Shown here piece by piece: positions 8,623 to 17,340 of a DNA stretch of 64,000 nucleotides (the stretch's first letter is position 1; each line of letters opens with the position of its first letter). This stretch comes from Haliscomenobacter hydrossis DSM 1100. GTDB lineage: Bacteria; Bacteroidota; Bacteroidia; Chitinophagales; Saprospiraceae. The position numbers and the translations under genes are program-made. The DNA lies in assembly GCF_000212735.1 (NCBI RefSeq), contig NC_015510.1, positions 1 through 64,000 on the forward strand. Direction: 5' to 3'. Under the pieces are notes generated by a model. The model was not told the DNA's origin, ran no database searches, and saw nothing but the letters and a program-made list of their open reading frames with translations.

Positions 8623-8698
8623 AGGGTTTGGAGGTTCGGAGGTTCGGGAGTTCGAGGGTTAGATGAAAACCCTCGAACTCCCGAACCCACGAACCCTA
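8623..8698. repeat. GTTCGGG palindromic repeat, cco operon copy 3
   Basis: Perfect 20-bp arms at 8641-8660 and 8668-8687 around a 7-nt loop, extended outward by further partly paired GGTTCGGA / ACGAACCCT units. It lies between ccoNO and ccoQ. The unit is the same as in the copy at 7405. Confidence 0.88.
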
Positions 8699-8701
8699 TT
8701 T

Positions 8702-10834
8702 TTAATTGGTTGCCGCCTTTGGCTTGATGTCTGTACCCAACCTTTGCAGGTATGCAATCAAGGCAATGATGTCGCGTTTCTCCAACTTTTCGTCTTCAAT
8801 GCCGTCAGCGCGCAGGCGCGCAGCTATCCCCGCTGCTTGTTCTTTCAAATCAGCCACAGCACGATCCTCAAAACCAGCTGGATAAGGTGTGCCCAAAGAG
8901 CGCAGTACCTTGATCTTACGGGGTAGCGTACCCAGGTCCATTTCATCGCGCAACATCCAAGGATATGGAGGCATGATTGAACCAGGTGACATACTTTGTG
9001 GGTCTACCATGTGGTTGTAGTGCCAGCTATCGGGGTATTTGCCACCTTCGCGGTGCAAATCTGGCCCGGTGCGTTTGGATCCCCACAAGAATGGACGATC
9101 GTAGATGTATTCTCCTGATTTGGAGTACTCTCCGTAGCGTTCGGTCTCCGAACGGAATGGACGTACCATTTGGGAGTGGCAACCCACACAACCTTCGCGG
9201 ATGTAAAGGTCTCGGCCATGCAATTCCAGGGGCGTATATGGTTTCACCGAAGCAATCTTGGGTACGTTTGATTCAATCATGACCATTGGGGTGATCTCGA
9301 TGATGCCCCCAATCAAGATGGCGATGGCGCTCAGAATCAACATTTGCATCGGACGGCGCTCAATCCAGCGGTGCCAGTGTTCTCCTTTGTGTACATCGGC
9401 AGTGGCCACCCGGGCAGGTGCCTCAGCAGCTTCGTCACCAATGAATGCGCCCTGTTTGATGGTTTTGATCAAATTGTAAATCATCACCAGCGTTCCCGCA
9501 AAAAAGAGGGTACCACCCAGTGCGCGGAGGTAATACATCGGCATAATCTGGGTAACAGTTTCCAGGAAGTTACCGTATTTCAAAAACCCATCAGGGGTAA
9601 ATTCTTTCCACATCAAACTTTGTGCCCAACCAGCCCAGTACAATGGAATGGCATAAAATGCAATCCCTAAGGTGCCAATCCAGAAGTGTGCGTTGGCCAG
9701 TTTGAGCGAGTATAAATTGGTATTGAACAATCTTGGAATCAACCAGTACAGGATGCCAAAGGTCAGAAACCCATTCCAACCCAGGGTGCCAATGTGCACG
9801 TGACCAATGGTCCAGTCGGTAAAGTGGCTAATGGCGTTGACGGATTTGATCGAAAGCATAGGTCCTTCAAAAGTGGCCATACCGTAAGCGGTGATGGCTA
9901 CCACCATGAATTTCAATACTGGATCTTGTCGTACACGGTCCCAGGCTCCTCTGAGCGTCAGCAAGCCGTTCAACATCCCCCCCCAGGAAGGTGCAATCAA
10001 CATAATGGAGAAAACGGAACCCAGTGATTGCGCCCAGTCAGGCAAAGAAGTATACAACAAGTGGTGAGGACCGGCCCAGATGTAGATAAAAATCAAGGCC
10101 CAAAAGTGAATAATGGACAAGCGGTACGAGTACACCGGACGATTGGCCGCCTTGGGTAAGAAGTAGTACATCAAGCCCAAATAAGGGGTCGTGAGGAAGA
10201 ATGCTACCGCGTTGTGGCCATACCACCACTGTACCAGTGCATCTTGAACTCCGGCGAAAATACCGTAACTTTTGGTCGCGGATACCGGAATTTCGATGTT
10301 GTTGCCAATGTGCAGCACGGTTACAGTGATCCAGGTCGCAATGTAAAACCAGATGGCAACGTACATGTGGTTTTCACGACGTTTGATGATGGTACCAAAC
10401 ATGTTGATACCAAAAACCACCCACACCAAAGCTATGGCTATGTCGATTGGCCATTCCAATTCGGCATACTCCTTGGAACTGGTAATGCCCAGTGGAAGGG
10501 TAACGGCCGCCAGCACAATAATGAGCTGCCAACCCCAGAAGTGGATGTTACTCAGCGTATTGCTAAACATGCGTGTTTTAAGCAAACGCTGCAAGGAGTA
10601 ATAAACTCCCATAAAAATACCGTTTCCAACAAAAGCAAAAATGGCTGCGTTGGTGTGCAGTGGACGGATTCTACCGAATGTGGTGTAAGGAATGCCTAAG
10701 TTCAAATCGGGCATGATCAGCTGGAAAGCTGCAATCAGGCCCACTAGCATCCCAACAACACTCCAGAGCATGGTCGCGTACGTAAACTTGCGTACTATAG
10801 CATTGTCGTAGTAAAATGTCTCTACTTGTGCCAT
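8702..10834 (-). CDS. ccoNO: Fused cbb3 oxidase catalytic subunits CcoN-CcoO
   Basis: 710 aa fusion of subunit I and subunit II of the high-affinity cbb3 terminal oxidase. Residues 1-about 475 are the twelve-helix haem-copper CcoN part, with His-containing blocks RIRPLHTNAAIFAFVGNG, WWYGHNAVAFFLT, GPHHLLYTSLPDWAQ and FTDWTIGHVHIGTLGWNG. A linker follows, then a TM anchor near 500-520 and the CcoO cytochrome c domain with CVGCHSQM at 549 and a later MPPYPWM stretch as possible Met ligand. It reduces O2 to water and pumps protons. The fusion is the Bacteroidota form. ccoS lies 12 bp upstream. Confidence 0.96.
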   Translation of the reverse strand: MAQVETFYYDNAIVRKFTYATMLWSVVGMLVGLIAAFQLIMPDLNLGIPYTTFGRIRPLHTNAAIFAFVGNGIFMGVYYSLQRLLKTRMFSNTLSNIHFWGWQLIIVLAAVTLPLGITSSKEYAELEWPIDIAIALVWVVFGINMFGTIIKRRENHMYVAIWFYIATWITVTVLHIGNNIEIPVSATKSYGIFAGVQDALVQWWYGHNAVAFFLTTPYLGLMYYFLPKAANRPVYSYRLSIIHFWALIFIYIWAGPHHLLYTSLPDWAQSLGSVFSIMLIAPSWGGMLNGLLTLRGAWDRVRQDPVLKFMVVAITAYGMATFEGPMLSIKSVNAISHFTDWTIGHVHIGTLGWNGFLTFGILYWLIPRLFNTNLYSLKLANAHFWIGTLGIAFYAIPLYWAGWAQSLMWKEFTPDGFLKYGNFLETVTQIMPMYYLRALGGTLFFAGTLVMIYNLIKTIKQGAFIGDEAAEAPARVATADVHKGEHWHRWIERRPMQMLILSAIAILIGGIIEITPMVMIESNVPKIASVKPYTPLELHGRDLYIREGCVGCHSQMVRPFRSETERYGEYSKSGEYIYDRPFLWGSKRTGPDLHREGGKYPDSWHYNHMVDPQSMSPGSIMPPYPWMLRDEMDLGTLPRKIKVLRSLGTPYPAGFEDRAVADLKEQAAGIAARLRADGIEDEKLEKRDIIALIAYLQRLGTDIKPKAATN

Positions 10835-10846
10835 CAGGTTCGTGAT

Positions 10847-11029
10847 TTAAAGTTTTGTGTCAGTTGGTTTATCGTCTTCAAGGAGAATGCGGACAGACGG
10901 GGTATAGTCGTCATCGTATTGTCCTCCTTTGACGGCCCAGAAGAATGCTCCCAGGAAACCGAGCGCCAGGATGAGGCTAACTAAAATGAGTAGGAAAATG
11001 ACTGTCATACCTTTGTCAAGTTTCGACAC
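10847..11029 (-). CDS. ccoS: cbb3 oxidase assembly protein CcoS
   Basis: 60 aa with a single TM helix (MTVIFLLILVSLILALGFL) followed by the acidic CcoS tail with QYDDDYTPSVRILLEDD. CcoS is required for cofactor insertion into CcoN. It is the first gene of the operon; the copper ATPase gene ccoI that often precedes it is not in this window. Confidence 0.9.
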   Translation of the reverse strand: MSKLDKGMTVIFLLILVSLILALGFLGAFFWAVKGGQYDDDYTPSVRILLEDDKPTDTKL

Positions 11030-11081
11030 AAGGTAGCGCGTCCGAGATGTGAGGCAGGATGACAGAGGTCAGAACCAAATG

Positions 11082-11095
11082 GTGATTTTTATCAT
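11082..11095. promoter_or_regulatory. FNR/CRP-type palindrome upstream of cco operon
   Basis: GTGAT TTTT ATCAT: half-sites TGAT (11083-11086) and ATCA (11091-11094) with a 4-nt spacer, matching the core of the FNR box TTGAT-N4-ATCAA. It lies about 53 bp upstream of the ccoS start, where an oxygen-responsive activator of a cbb3 operon would bind. The regulator itself is not in the window. Confidence 0.55.
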
Positions 11096-11120
11096 GGGCA
11101 GAGAAATGATCTTACAAAGA

Positions 11121-11157
11121 CCAAAAAAGGCTGACTTTTTGGGTCAACCTTTTTTGG
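11121..11157 (-). terminator. Terminator after dienelactone hydrolase
   Basis: 15-nt arms CCAAAAAAGGTTGAC / GTCAGCCTTTTTTGG (minus-strand sense) with one mismatch, 37 bp past the hydrolase stop. The symmetry could act in both directions, insulating the cco promoter. Confidence 0.7.
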
Positions 11158-11193
11158 AAATACAGCTCTGCTAGACTGATTTTAGAGAGAAAT

Positions 11194-12045
11194 TTAGCCA
11201 ATATGCTTTTTAAAAAAGGCGATGGTGCGATCCCAGGCCAATTTGGCCGACTCCGCATTGTAACGTGCTTCAGAGGTGTCATTGTGAAAAGCGTGGTTTA
11301 CCCCTTCATAAACGTACTGCTCGTACGTAATTTTATTGGCTTTGAGGGCTTCTTCATAAGCGGCCATTCCCGCGTTTACGCGCTCATCCAAGCTGCCATA
11401 GTGTAATTGTACCGCCGCTTTGATATTGGGAACATCTTTCGCGTCAGGTTGCCGACCATAAAAGGCTACGGCGGCACCTAGTGCAGGAACTTTGACGGCC
11501 AAAGTGTTGGCCATAGCGCCTCCCCAACAAAAGCCTACACAACCAAACTTGCCATTCCAGTCTTCACGAGCGGGGAGGTAATCAATGCAGCTCATGAAGT
11601 TGGCGGTGTTGTCTTCGGCTTTGAGGGTACTGAACAGTTGACGAGCTTCGTCTTCCGTCATGCCCGGTTTGGTGAGTGGTGCCAGCGCGTTGGGGGCGAT
11701 GGCCAAATAACCGGCATTGGCTGCCCGGCGCGCCACATCTTCGATATGGGCATTGAGTCCGCGGTTTTCGTGGATGACGAGCACGGCCGGGTACTTTTTC
11801 TTCTTCTCCGGGCGGGCTACGTAGGCTTTCATTTCCCCTTGTACGCCGGGATAAGTGATGTATTCGGTGAACAACTCACCTTCGGTAGTGATGTTGGCGG
11901 TATTATAGTCCGACTCCAGCATGGGCAATAAGGACATGGCGGCAGCAGTACTGCCCGTCAGCATGACCAATTGCTGCATAAATGCTTTTCGCGTGAGCGG
12001 TTTATGGGTGTATTCGTCGTAGAGGTTGATGATGCGTTGGTCCAT
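11194..12045 (-). CDS. Dienelactone hydrolase family protein
   Basis: 283 aa alpha/beta hydrolase. Residues 1-45 look like a twin-arginine-free export signal (LVMLTGSTAAAMSLLPML), so the enzyme is probably secreted or periplasmic. The catalytic triad is readable: nucleophile C173 in GFCWGG, D220 in GSLDERV, H251 in NHAFHND; the family Glu is in HENRG near 92. Family members hydrolyse dienelactone or related esters; the true substrate here is unknown. It follows the Uma2 gene by 8 bp, so the two are probably cotranscribed. Confidence 0.9.
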   Translation of the reverse strand: MDQRIINLYDEYTHKPLTRKAFMQQLVMLTGSTAAAMSLLPMLESDYNTANITTEGELFTEYITYPGVQGEMKAYVARPEKKKKYPAVLVIHENRGLNAHIEDVARRAANAGYLAIAPNALAPLTKPGMTEDEARQLFSTLKAEDNTANFMSCIDYLPAREDWNGKFGCVGFCWGGAMANTLAVKVPALGAAVAFYGRQPDAKDVPNIKAAVQLHYGSLDERVNAGMAAYEEALKANKITYEQYVYEGVNHAFHNDTSEARYNAESAKLAWDRTIAFFKKHIG

Positions 12046-12053
12046 TGGTGCGA

Positions 12054-12740
12054 TTATTCTTTGATGTTGGTTAAAAACTTTTGAATGGTTAGGGCGTTTT
12101 CCTCGGCATCAAAAATAGCTTTCACGGATATTATAAATCCGGGTAGTAACACACTTTCGATGTAATCATTGATGGTTACTTTCTTGAAAAGTTCGTAAGT
12201 CCCGGTTTGGGTATCGGATAGCAGATACTGTTCGACGGACTTTTTTTTGGGGTCAACAATCCAATATTCCGGTATGCCATGTGAAGCATAGTCGGCAAAT
12301 TTTGTCACGGTGTCTCTTTTGATGTTTTCTTTGCCGGGTAAAAGTACCTCGATAACTAAATCGGGCGTTGGATAAACATTCATTTCAGGATGAAAACGAT
12401 TGGCAATTTCTTTACGCCAAAAAGCGATATCTGGTTCGTAATCATTGCGCGTCATCCCAATAAGTGCTTTTTCAACCCTTACTTTTCCCAATTTGTGTAA
12501 ATCAACATAAAAACTGACCGCCCGGTAGAGGTGCCCCGTTGCCTCGTTGTGGTCATCAGCTGCGGGCGAATGCATGACAACCTGACCATTGATAAATTCC
12601 GCTTTTACTTCATCACTAACCCAAGATCTAAATTCTTGCCGTTGAATTTTTTCATCGTCAAGGCGGTGGTGCAGCCTTTCGAGCAGCATCGGTAAATCTG
12701 GAATTTCGAGCAGATCTTTTTCAAGGGATGTGCTGGGCAT
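12054..12740 (-). CDS. Uma2 family (DUF820) putative endonuclease
   Basis: 228 aa from the ATG at 12740; the frame continues upstream into the IS end but that part is not coding. The fold is PD-(D/E)xK-like. The acidic pair lies in YEPDIAFW (about residue 121) and PDLVIEVLLPG (about 143), followed by conserved FADYASHGIPEYWIVDP. Uma2 proteins are common in cyanobacteria and Bacteroidota and their role is poorly defined. An IS5-type element lies 57 bp upstream of the start but leaves the promoter core at 12759-12766 intact. Confidence 0.88.
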   Translation of the reverse strand: MPSTSLEKDLLEIPDLPMLLERLHHRLDDEKIQRQEFRSWVSDEVKAEFINGQVVMHSPAADDHNEATGHLYRAVSFYVDLHKLGKVRVEKALIGMTRNDYEPDIAFWRKEIANRFHPEMNVYPTPDLVIEVLLPGKENIKRDTVTKFADYASHGIPEYWIVDPKKKSVEQYLLSDTQTGTYELFKKVTINDYIESVLLPGFIISVKAIFDAEENALTIQKFLTNIKE

Positions 12741-12758
12741 ATTGTACACTTGTTTTTT

Positions 12759-12766
12759 CAAAAATA
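12759..12766 (-). promoter_or_regulatory. TAnnTTTG promoter core of Uma2 gene
   Basis: Minus-strand TATTTTTG, the Bacteroidota -7 element, about 19 bp upstream of the Uma2 start. The adjacent IS begins at 12797, so the core survives but any upstream element was replaced by IS sequence. Confidence 0.5.
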
Positions 12767-12796
12767 CGCGTTTTTTGGGAAAGATGCACGCTCTAA

Positions 12797-13667
12797 GAGT
12801 ATGTTCAAAATTTTTTGTTGAAAAATAAGGATCGGCTGCTATCTTTAGTTTGTCCAAAATTAAAGAGCAATGACTGGAAAGTACCAGCGCATGACCGATC
12901 CTCAATGGGAAGTTATCGCAAAATACTTACCTGTGCAAAGAAAACGGGAGATAAATCTACGAGACGTAATGGATGCAATCCGGTTTATAGTTTGTACAGG
13001 CATTCAATGGCGTAATCTACCCGAATATTTCCCGAAATGGAATGCTGTATACTACTATTTTCAAAAGTGGACAGCAGACCAAACCCTATTTCGCCTCAAC
13101 GCAGCGTTGAATGAGTTGGATCGGATTAACCAAGGGAAAGAGGCCAAGCCTTCACTTTTGTTAGTTGATAGCCAGAGTGTTAAATTAGCACCTATGATCG
13201 GGACTGATCGCGGATTTGATGCGCATAAAAAAATTAACGGCCGCAAACGGCAACTTTTGACTGATTCAGAAGGACGTATTTGGGACGCATGTGCCCATGC
13301 TGCGAACCTATATGATGCTGACGGAGCAAGCCTGCTTTTTGACGAAAGCCGAATGGAACTTTGGTGGCCAAGGCTACAAAAGTTTCTCACTGATCAACAC
13401 TATCAAGGTACTTTTTCGGTCATGGCAACCGATCTGGGCATTCATTTTGAGATCAGAGGTAAGATCGGAGACGCCAAAGGATTCGAGGTCATTCCCATTC
13501 GTTGGGTCATCGAAAGAACCATTTCCTGGAGTAATTTTTGCCGCAGATTAGTCAAAGATTATGAGCGAACCATACAAAATTCGGTTAGCTGGACGATTTG
13601 CTCCAATATTTACCGAATCTTGAGGAGAGTTTGAACGCTAGGCAAAACAAAATTTCCGAACATACTC
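12797..13667 (+). mobile_element. IS5-family (IS1031-like) insertion sequence, intact
   Basis: 871 bp. Terminal inverted repeats begin GAGTATGTTC at 12797 and end GAACATACTC at 13667, with further partial similarity inward. A 3-bp target duplication TAA flanks both sides (12794-12796, 13668-13670), as for IS1031-type TNA duplications. One intact transposase gene is inside. The element lies between the Uma2 gene and the 3' end of the WG-repeat gene and disrupts neither frame. Confidence 0.92.
12870..13634 (+). CDS. IS5-family transposase (DDE)
   Basis: 254 aa, uninterrupted. The N-terminal DUF4096-like part (RMTDPQWEVIAKYLP, IQWRNLPEYFPKW) is followed by a DDE core with D100 in LLVDSQSVK, D175 in LTDQHYQG and E215 in RWVIERT, the last followed by the Y-2-R-3-E-6-K style tail (RRLVKDYER). 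All catalytic positions are present, so the element may still move. The C-terminal stop lies 33 bp inside the right end. Confidence 0.93.
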   Translation: MTGKYQRMTDPQWEVIAKYLPVQRKREINLRDVMDAIRFIVCTGIQWRNLPEYFPKWNAVYYYFQKWTADQTLFRLNAALNELDRINQGKEAKPSLLLVDSQSVKLAPMIGTDRGFDAHKKINGRKRQLLTDSEGRIWDACAHAANLYDADGASLLFDESRMELWWPRLQKFLTDQHYQGTFSVMATDLGIHFEIRGKIGDAKGFEVIPIRWVIERTISWSNFCRRLVKDYERTIQNSVSWTICSNIYRILRRV

Positions 13668-13681
13668 TAAGGATGAATTGA

Positions 13682-15574
13682 TTATTCCACGTACGGATCC
13701 ATCAATCCCAAAGGTGAATACTCTAGTTTTCTCCAAAACTGCGCGGGGTTTACCGCTCCTTGGAATTCATGACTGTAGATGGTGTATTCTCTTTTGACTT
13801 TGTCGCTCGACATGTCTGTGGGGTCAATGACCTTGAGCTCAGCTCTAAGTACAGTTGAAAACGATCCTTCAAAATTTGGCATTGGAAAATACCAATAAGT
13901 TTGACTTCTTAGGATCAAGGTATGATAACTGTTGCCACACCAACTGGAAGGTAAATATTCGATGTCTCGCCATTGACCAGCCGAATCTTTGGCTTGTAGT
14001 TTCATATACAATCTGCCATCCTGGGCATTAAAATATTGGTTACTATCACTTAAATTGCTGATAAAAATTACAGAATGGCAGTCTTCTGTTATGCTTTGAT
14101 TTTGACGAATACTTATAGAAAGGCCCTGTTCAAAATCAAGGCCAGCAGGAATGGCTTGGGGGAAATTGTCATTTTTGGCAAAACCACCATTATCGCTTGG
14201 ATGTCGTTCAGAGGCAGCATAAAAACTCCCACGCAGCATATAGTCAATGTTTAAAACGCAGTTTTGTGTATGCTTTGGCTCTTGCCAAATGCTTTTTCCA
14301 TCTCGGGTTATGTACATATATCGTTCATCTTCAATTACTAATAAGGCACCGTTTCGGTAACCATTCCTGTCAAAATGCGCATAAATAGCTGAGGTGATGA
14401 TAGCTCCATTCGCAGATGCCAAACCAAAGCGATCGATCAATGATTCAGTTTTTTCATCTAACAAGGGATCATTGTACATCAAAAGGTCTGAGTTTGGGAT
14501 CCGATTTATTGCTTTAAAATTGGATTTGAATAATGTTCTACCAGTCTGATCTATACTTTCCCAGAAGGAAGATTCTTTACGTTTTACCCAGGTGATGCCA
14601 TCCACAAAAATGCCGTCAAGTACTTCATCAAAGGCCTCAGGATGGACTTTTGTTCCGTTGGTATCGACTAAGTGCCACAGATCGTTTTCATGCACAAATG
14701 CACGCGATTTTGAAAAAGATGTGACCCAACGATTGGCGGGATTATTGATGACCAGTTCCCCTTTTTTATTGACGAAGCCATGGTAAAGAGATGATAAATC
14801 ATCCTTTTTAACTTTTTGATCCAATAGAACTTGAATCCGCTCTAATTGATCAATGTTATAAAGGTCCAATTCTCCTTTTGATATGCGTAGGATTAATTTC
14901 CCCTTTCTATCGATCAAACCCTGCCAATCTTTGCGTTTTCCCAACACTTTAGCAAGGCCATTATTGAAACCTTCTATTTCTGCATAAAATCCAAACGGGA
15001 CAATAAATTTTCCAGTTGAATCTATGACGCCATATTTTGCATCGTATCTAGTGACAAAATCTTTCTTGTGTATTGATACAACCGCTACTCCTTGATCAAA
15101 TGACCCGATATAATCGTACAGGGTATCTAATACAAATGACCCTTTGGAGTCAATTAACCCCACTTTCCCTGATGAGGTAAATACATGAGCTACTCCACAT
15201 TCAAAGCTATTCATTGCTTCTCCGATTGAGGAAATCACTTTTTCTCCTTGCTTATTGATGAAGTACGGAATGCCTTGGTCGTAAACTAAAGCCAAACCTT
15301 GACTAAATGCTGTTGCATATTCAAATCTGGGTTCAATCTGGTATTTTCCCGCCGGGTCAATGTATCCGAACAGCCCGTTTTCCCTGGCCGCAATCAAACC
15401 TTCCTTACATTCTCCAAGGTTATGATAGATTGCTGGAATGATCTTTTTACCACTCGTGTCAATGTACCCATACCTTTGGTTCTCAATAATTTTAAGCAAA
15501 TTATTCTGCCCATTGCTACTAGAACATAAGTAAAACGAGCACACCAGAAAAAGAAAGAATTTTATGTTTTTCAT
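13682..15574 (-). CDS. Secreted WG-repeat protein
   Basis: 630 aa from the ATG at 15574, which gives a clear signal peptide (FFLFLVCSFYLCSSSNGQ). The open frame upstream lacks signal features and is discarded. Residues 25-about 400 contain roughly nine degenerate WG repeats of the form GxIDxxGKxIIPxxY, for example YGYIDTSGKKIIPAIY, FGYIDPAGKYQIEP and YGVIDSTGKFIVP. The C-terminal third is a different, unrecognised beta-rich region. WG-repeat proteins are likely ligand-binding beta structures with no settled function. The IS element lies just past its 3' end. Confidence 0.85.
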   Translation of the reverse strand: MKNIKFFLFLVCSFYLCSSSNGQNNLLKIIENQRYGYIDTSGKKIIPAIYHNLGECKEGLIAARENGLFGYIDPAGKYQIEPRFEYATAFSQGLALVYDQGIPYFINKQGEKVISSIGEAMNSFECGVAHVFTSSGKVGLIDSKGSFVLDTLYDYIGSFDQGVAVVSIHKKDFVTRYDAKYGVIDSTGKFIVPFGFYAEIEGFNNGLAKVLGKRKDWQGLIDRKGKLILRISKGELDLYNIDQLERIQVLLDQKVKKDDLSSLYHGFVNKKGELVINNPANRWVTSFSKSRAFVHENDLWHLVDTNGTKVHPEAFDEVLDGIFVDGITWVKRKESSFWESIDQTGRTLFKSNFKAINRIPNSDLLMYNDPLLDEKTESLIDRFGLASANGAIITSAIYAHFDRNGYRNGALLVIEDERYMYITRDGKSIWQEPKHTQNCVLNIDYMLRGSFYAASERHPSDNGGFAKNDNFPQAIPAGLDFEQGLSISIRQNQSITEDCHSVIFISNLSDSNQYFNAQDGRLYMKLQAKDSAGQWRDIEYLPSSWCGNSYHTLILRSQTYWYFPMPNFEGSFSTVLRAELKVIDPTDMSSDKVKREYTIYSHEFQGAVNPAQFWRKLEYSPLGLMDPYVE

Positions 15575-15753
15575 GCTGGAGATTTTAAAATGAGAGCATA
15601 ATTCATCGGTTCGTTTGGGGTGTTTCCCAACGAAAAAAGGCGAATAGATAAGCTTATCGTAATTGTAAATGAAAAGAAACAGTCGACTACAAATTGGTTG
15701 GTCGACAATGGAATAATGTGGTATTTTATGAAAGTTACAGATTGACCTGGTTT

Positions 15754-17265
15754 TTATTCTAACACGTACCTCCCCGGCTTCAACAAAATCTTCACCAATC
15801 CCAGCGCCACCGCCAACACCAGAAACAGCGCCGGAAATCCCCCCAATGTCGAGGCCATTTTGATTCCTTCTATGCCAGCATTGGCCACCATGACCCAGGC
15901 AATCAGGCCCACCAAACTTCCCCAGACGATTTTGATCCAAACTGGAGCTTCCGGGCTTTCCGGTGAAATACCACTGCTCGACAAACTGCTCATCGCCGAA
16001 GTATTCGCATCGGCACCCGCCACATACGACAAAAATGCCGTGGCCAAAAAAGAGAGCCCGGTAAGTTCCGCCAGGGGCAATTGATCCAGTACGCCATAAA
16101 TGACACTCTCTGGACCCTGGCTTTGTAAGGTGCCATACAGATTGGCCGTATGGGCCACAAAATCCATATGGATGGCGCTACCGCTGAAAATGACCATCCA
16201 AACCACCGAAAAAAGGGAAGGAAGGATCAAATTGTAGTGGATGAAGTCGCGTACGGTATAACCGATGGCTACCCGCCCCAGAAAAAGTGCAGTTACGGGT
16301 GTCCAGGCCAACCAGTTGGCCCAATAAAAGACCGTCCAGCTGTCGGCCCAGGATTTGTCTACTTGTAAACTGAGGCTACGCGGGAAAAAGGTACTGGCAT
16401 AATCGCCCATGCCTTCAATACCATATTGAAACAAATAACGCGTGGGGCCAAAGACCAAAACAAACAAAGCCAGCACAAAAAAGGCATACGTATTGATGTT
16501 GGACAAAATGCGGATGCCGTTAAAAAGCCCGGTGATGGCCGAAATGATGAACGAAGCGACAATGACCAGTGCAATCAACAACAAGAGCATCGGACTGTCT
16601 TTGAGGCCGAAAAAACGTTCCATTCCGCCTGCCACCGTCAAAATTCCTGCGCCCAGAGAGGCCGCCATTCCCGCCACCAAACTGTACAAACAAATGGCGT
16701 CGATGGCATGACTCCAGGCACCGGGTTTGCGTTCCCCAATCAGTGGAAACAGCATTGAACCCAAACTGAAAGGCTGTTTGAGGTTGTAATAGGCGATGGC
16801 AAACATCAAACCGGCTACCGTATAAATGCTATAGGGTGTAAATGTCCAGTGTAAAAACATGGTGGACATGGCAAAACGGGCCGACTCCGGGCTATTGGCT
16901 TTTACCCCAATCCCTCCCGGAGGGGTGTGCAGATGGTATAGTGGCTCCGCTGTGGCCCAAAACAAAATGCCAATGGCAATGGTGGTACACAAGGTGATGC
17001 TGAACCACTGCCAGCGCGTGAGGATGGGTTGGGCGTTTTTGCCCCCAATTCTAACTTTTGCCAGCGGCGAAAAATAAATCCAGACACACAGCAACAAAAA
17101 TACCAAAGTCCCGCCGGAAAACAACCAGCCAAAATGGTACAAAATCCAGTCGTTCGCTGCCTTGACCTGCACCAAAAAATCTGCTGGATCGTACAGACTG
17201 TACAGCATGGATACAACCAACAAAATGGCAGGTGGTAAAAAGACGGGAAGTTTGATCTTGGGCAT
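15754..17265 (-). CDS. BCCT-family compatible-solute transporter
   Basis: 503 aa with about twelve TM helices. The hallmark segment around residues 90-130 (GILFWATAEPLYHLHTPP) and the later aromatic-rich stretch VDKSWADSWTVFYWANWLAWTP match the betaine/carnitine/choline transporter family. It probably imports glycine betaine or a related solute by ion symport. The usual cytoplasmic C-terminal osmosensing tail is short here. It is divergent from the MBL-fold gene (75-bp gap). Confidence 0.9.
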   Translation of the reverse strand: MPKIKLPVFLPPAILLVVSMLYSLYDPADFLVQVKAANDWILYHFGWLFSGGTLVFLLLCVWIYFSPLAKVRIGGKNAQPILTRWQWFSITLCTTIAIGILFWATAEPLYHLHTPPGGIGVKANSPESARFAMSTMFLHWTFTPYSIYTVAGLMFAIAYYNLKQPFSLGSMLFPLIGERKPGAWSHAIDAICLYSLVAGMAASLGAGILTVAGGMERFFGLKDSPMLLLLIALVIVASFIISAITGLFNGIRILSNINTYAFFVLALFVLVFGPTRYLFQYGIEGMGDYASTFFPRSLSLQVDKSWADSWTVFYWANWLAWTPVTALFLGRVAIGYTVRDFIHYNLILPSLFSVVWMVIFSGSAIHMDFVAHTANLYGTLQSQGPESVIYGVLDQLPLAELTGLSFLATAFLSYVAGADANTSAMSSLSSSGISPESPEAPVWIKIVWGSLVGLIAWVMVANAGIEGIKMASTLGGFPALFLVLAVALGLVKILLKPGRYVLE

Positions 17266-17340
17266 CGGTTTCTTTTTGTAGTCAAAAAAATTCTAGACAA
17301 AAGAACACTTTTTTACAACTTGCGTGGATAAATTTCTTGT

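Noticed and set aside
12741-12905. N-terminal extension of the Uma2 frame into the IS end
   Set aside because: The extension runs across the terminal inverted repeat at 12797 and has no Uma2-like residues; the ATG at 12740 is the natural start.
15575-15940. 122-codon N-terminal extension of the WG-repeat frame
   Set aside because: The upstream part overlaps the 3' end of the BCCT gene and precedes a clear signal peptide, so it is not coding.
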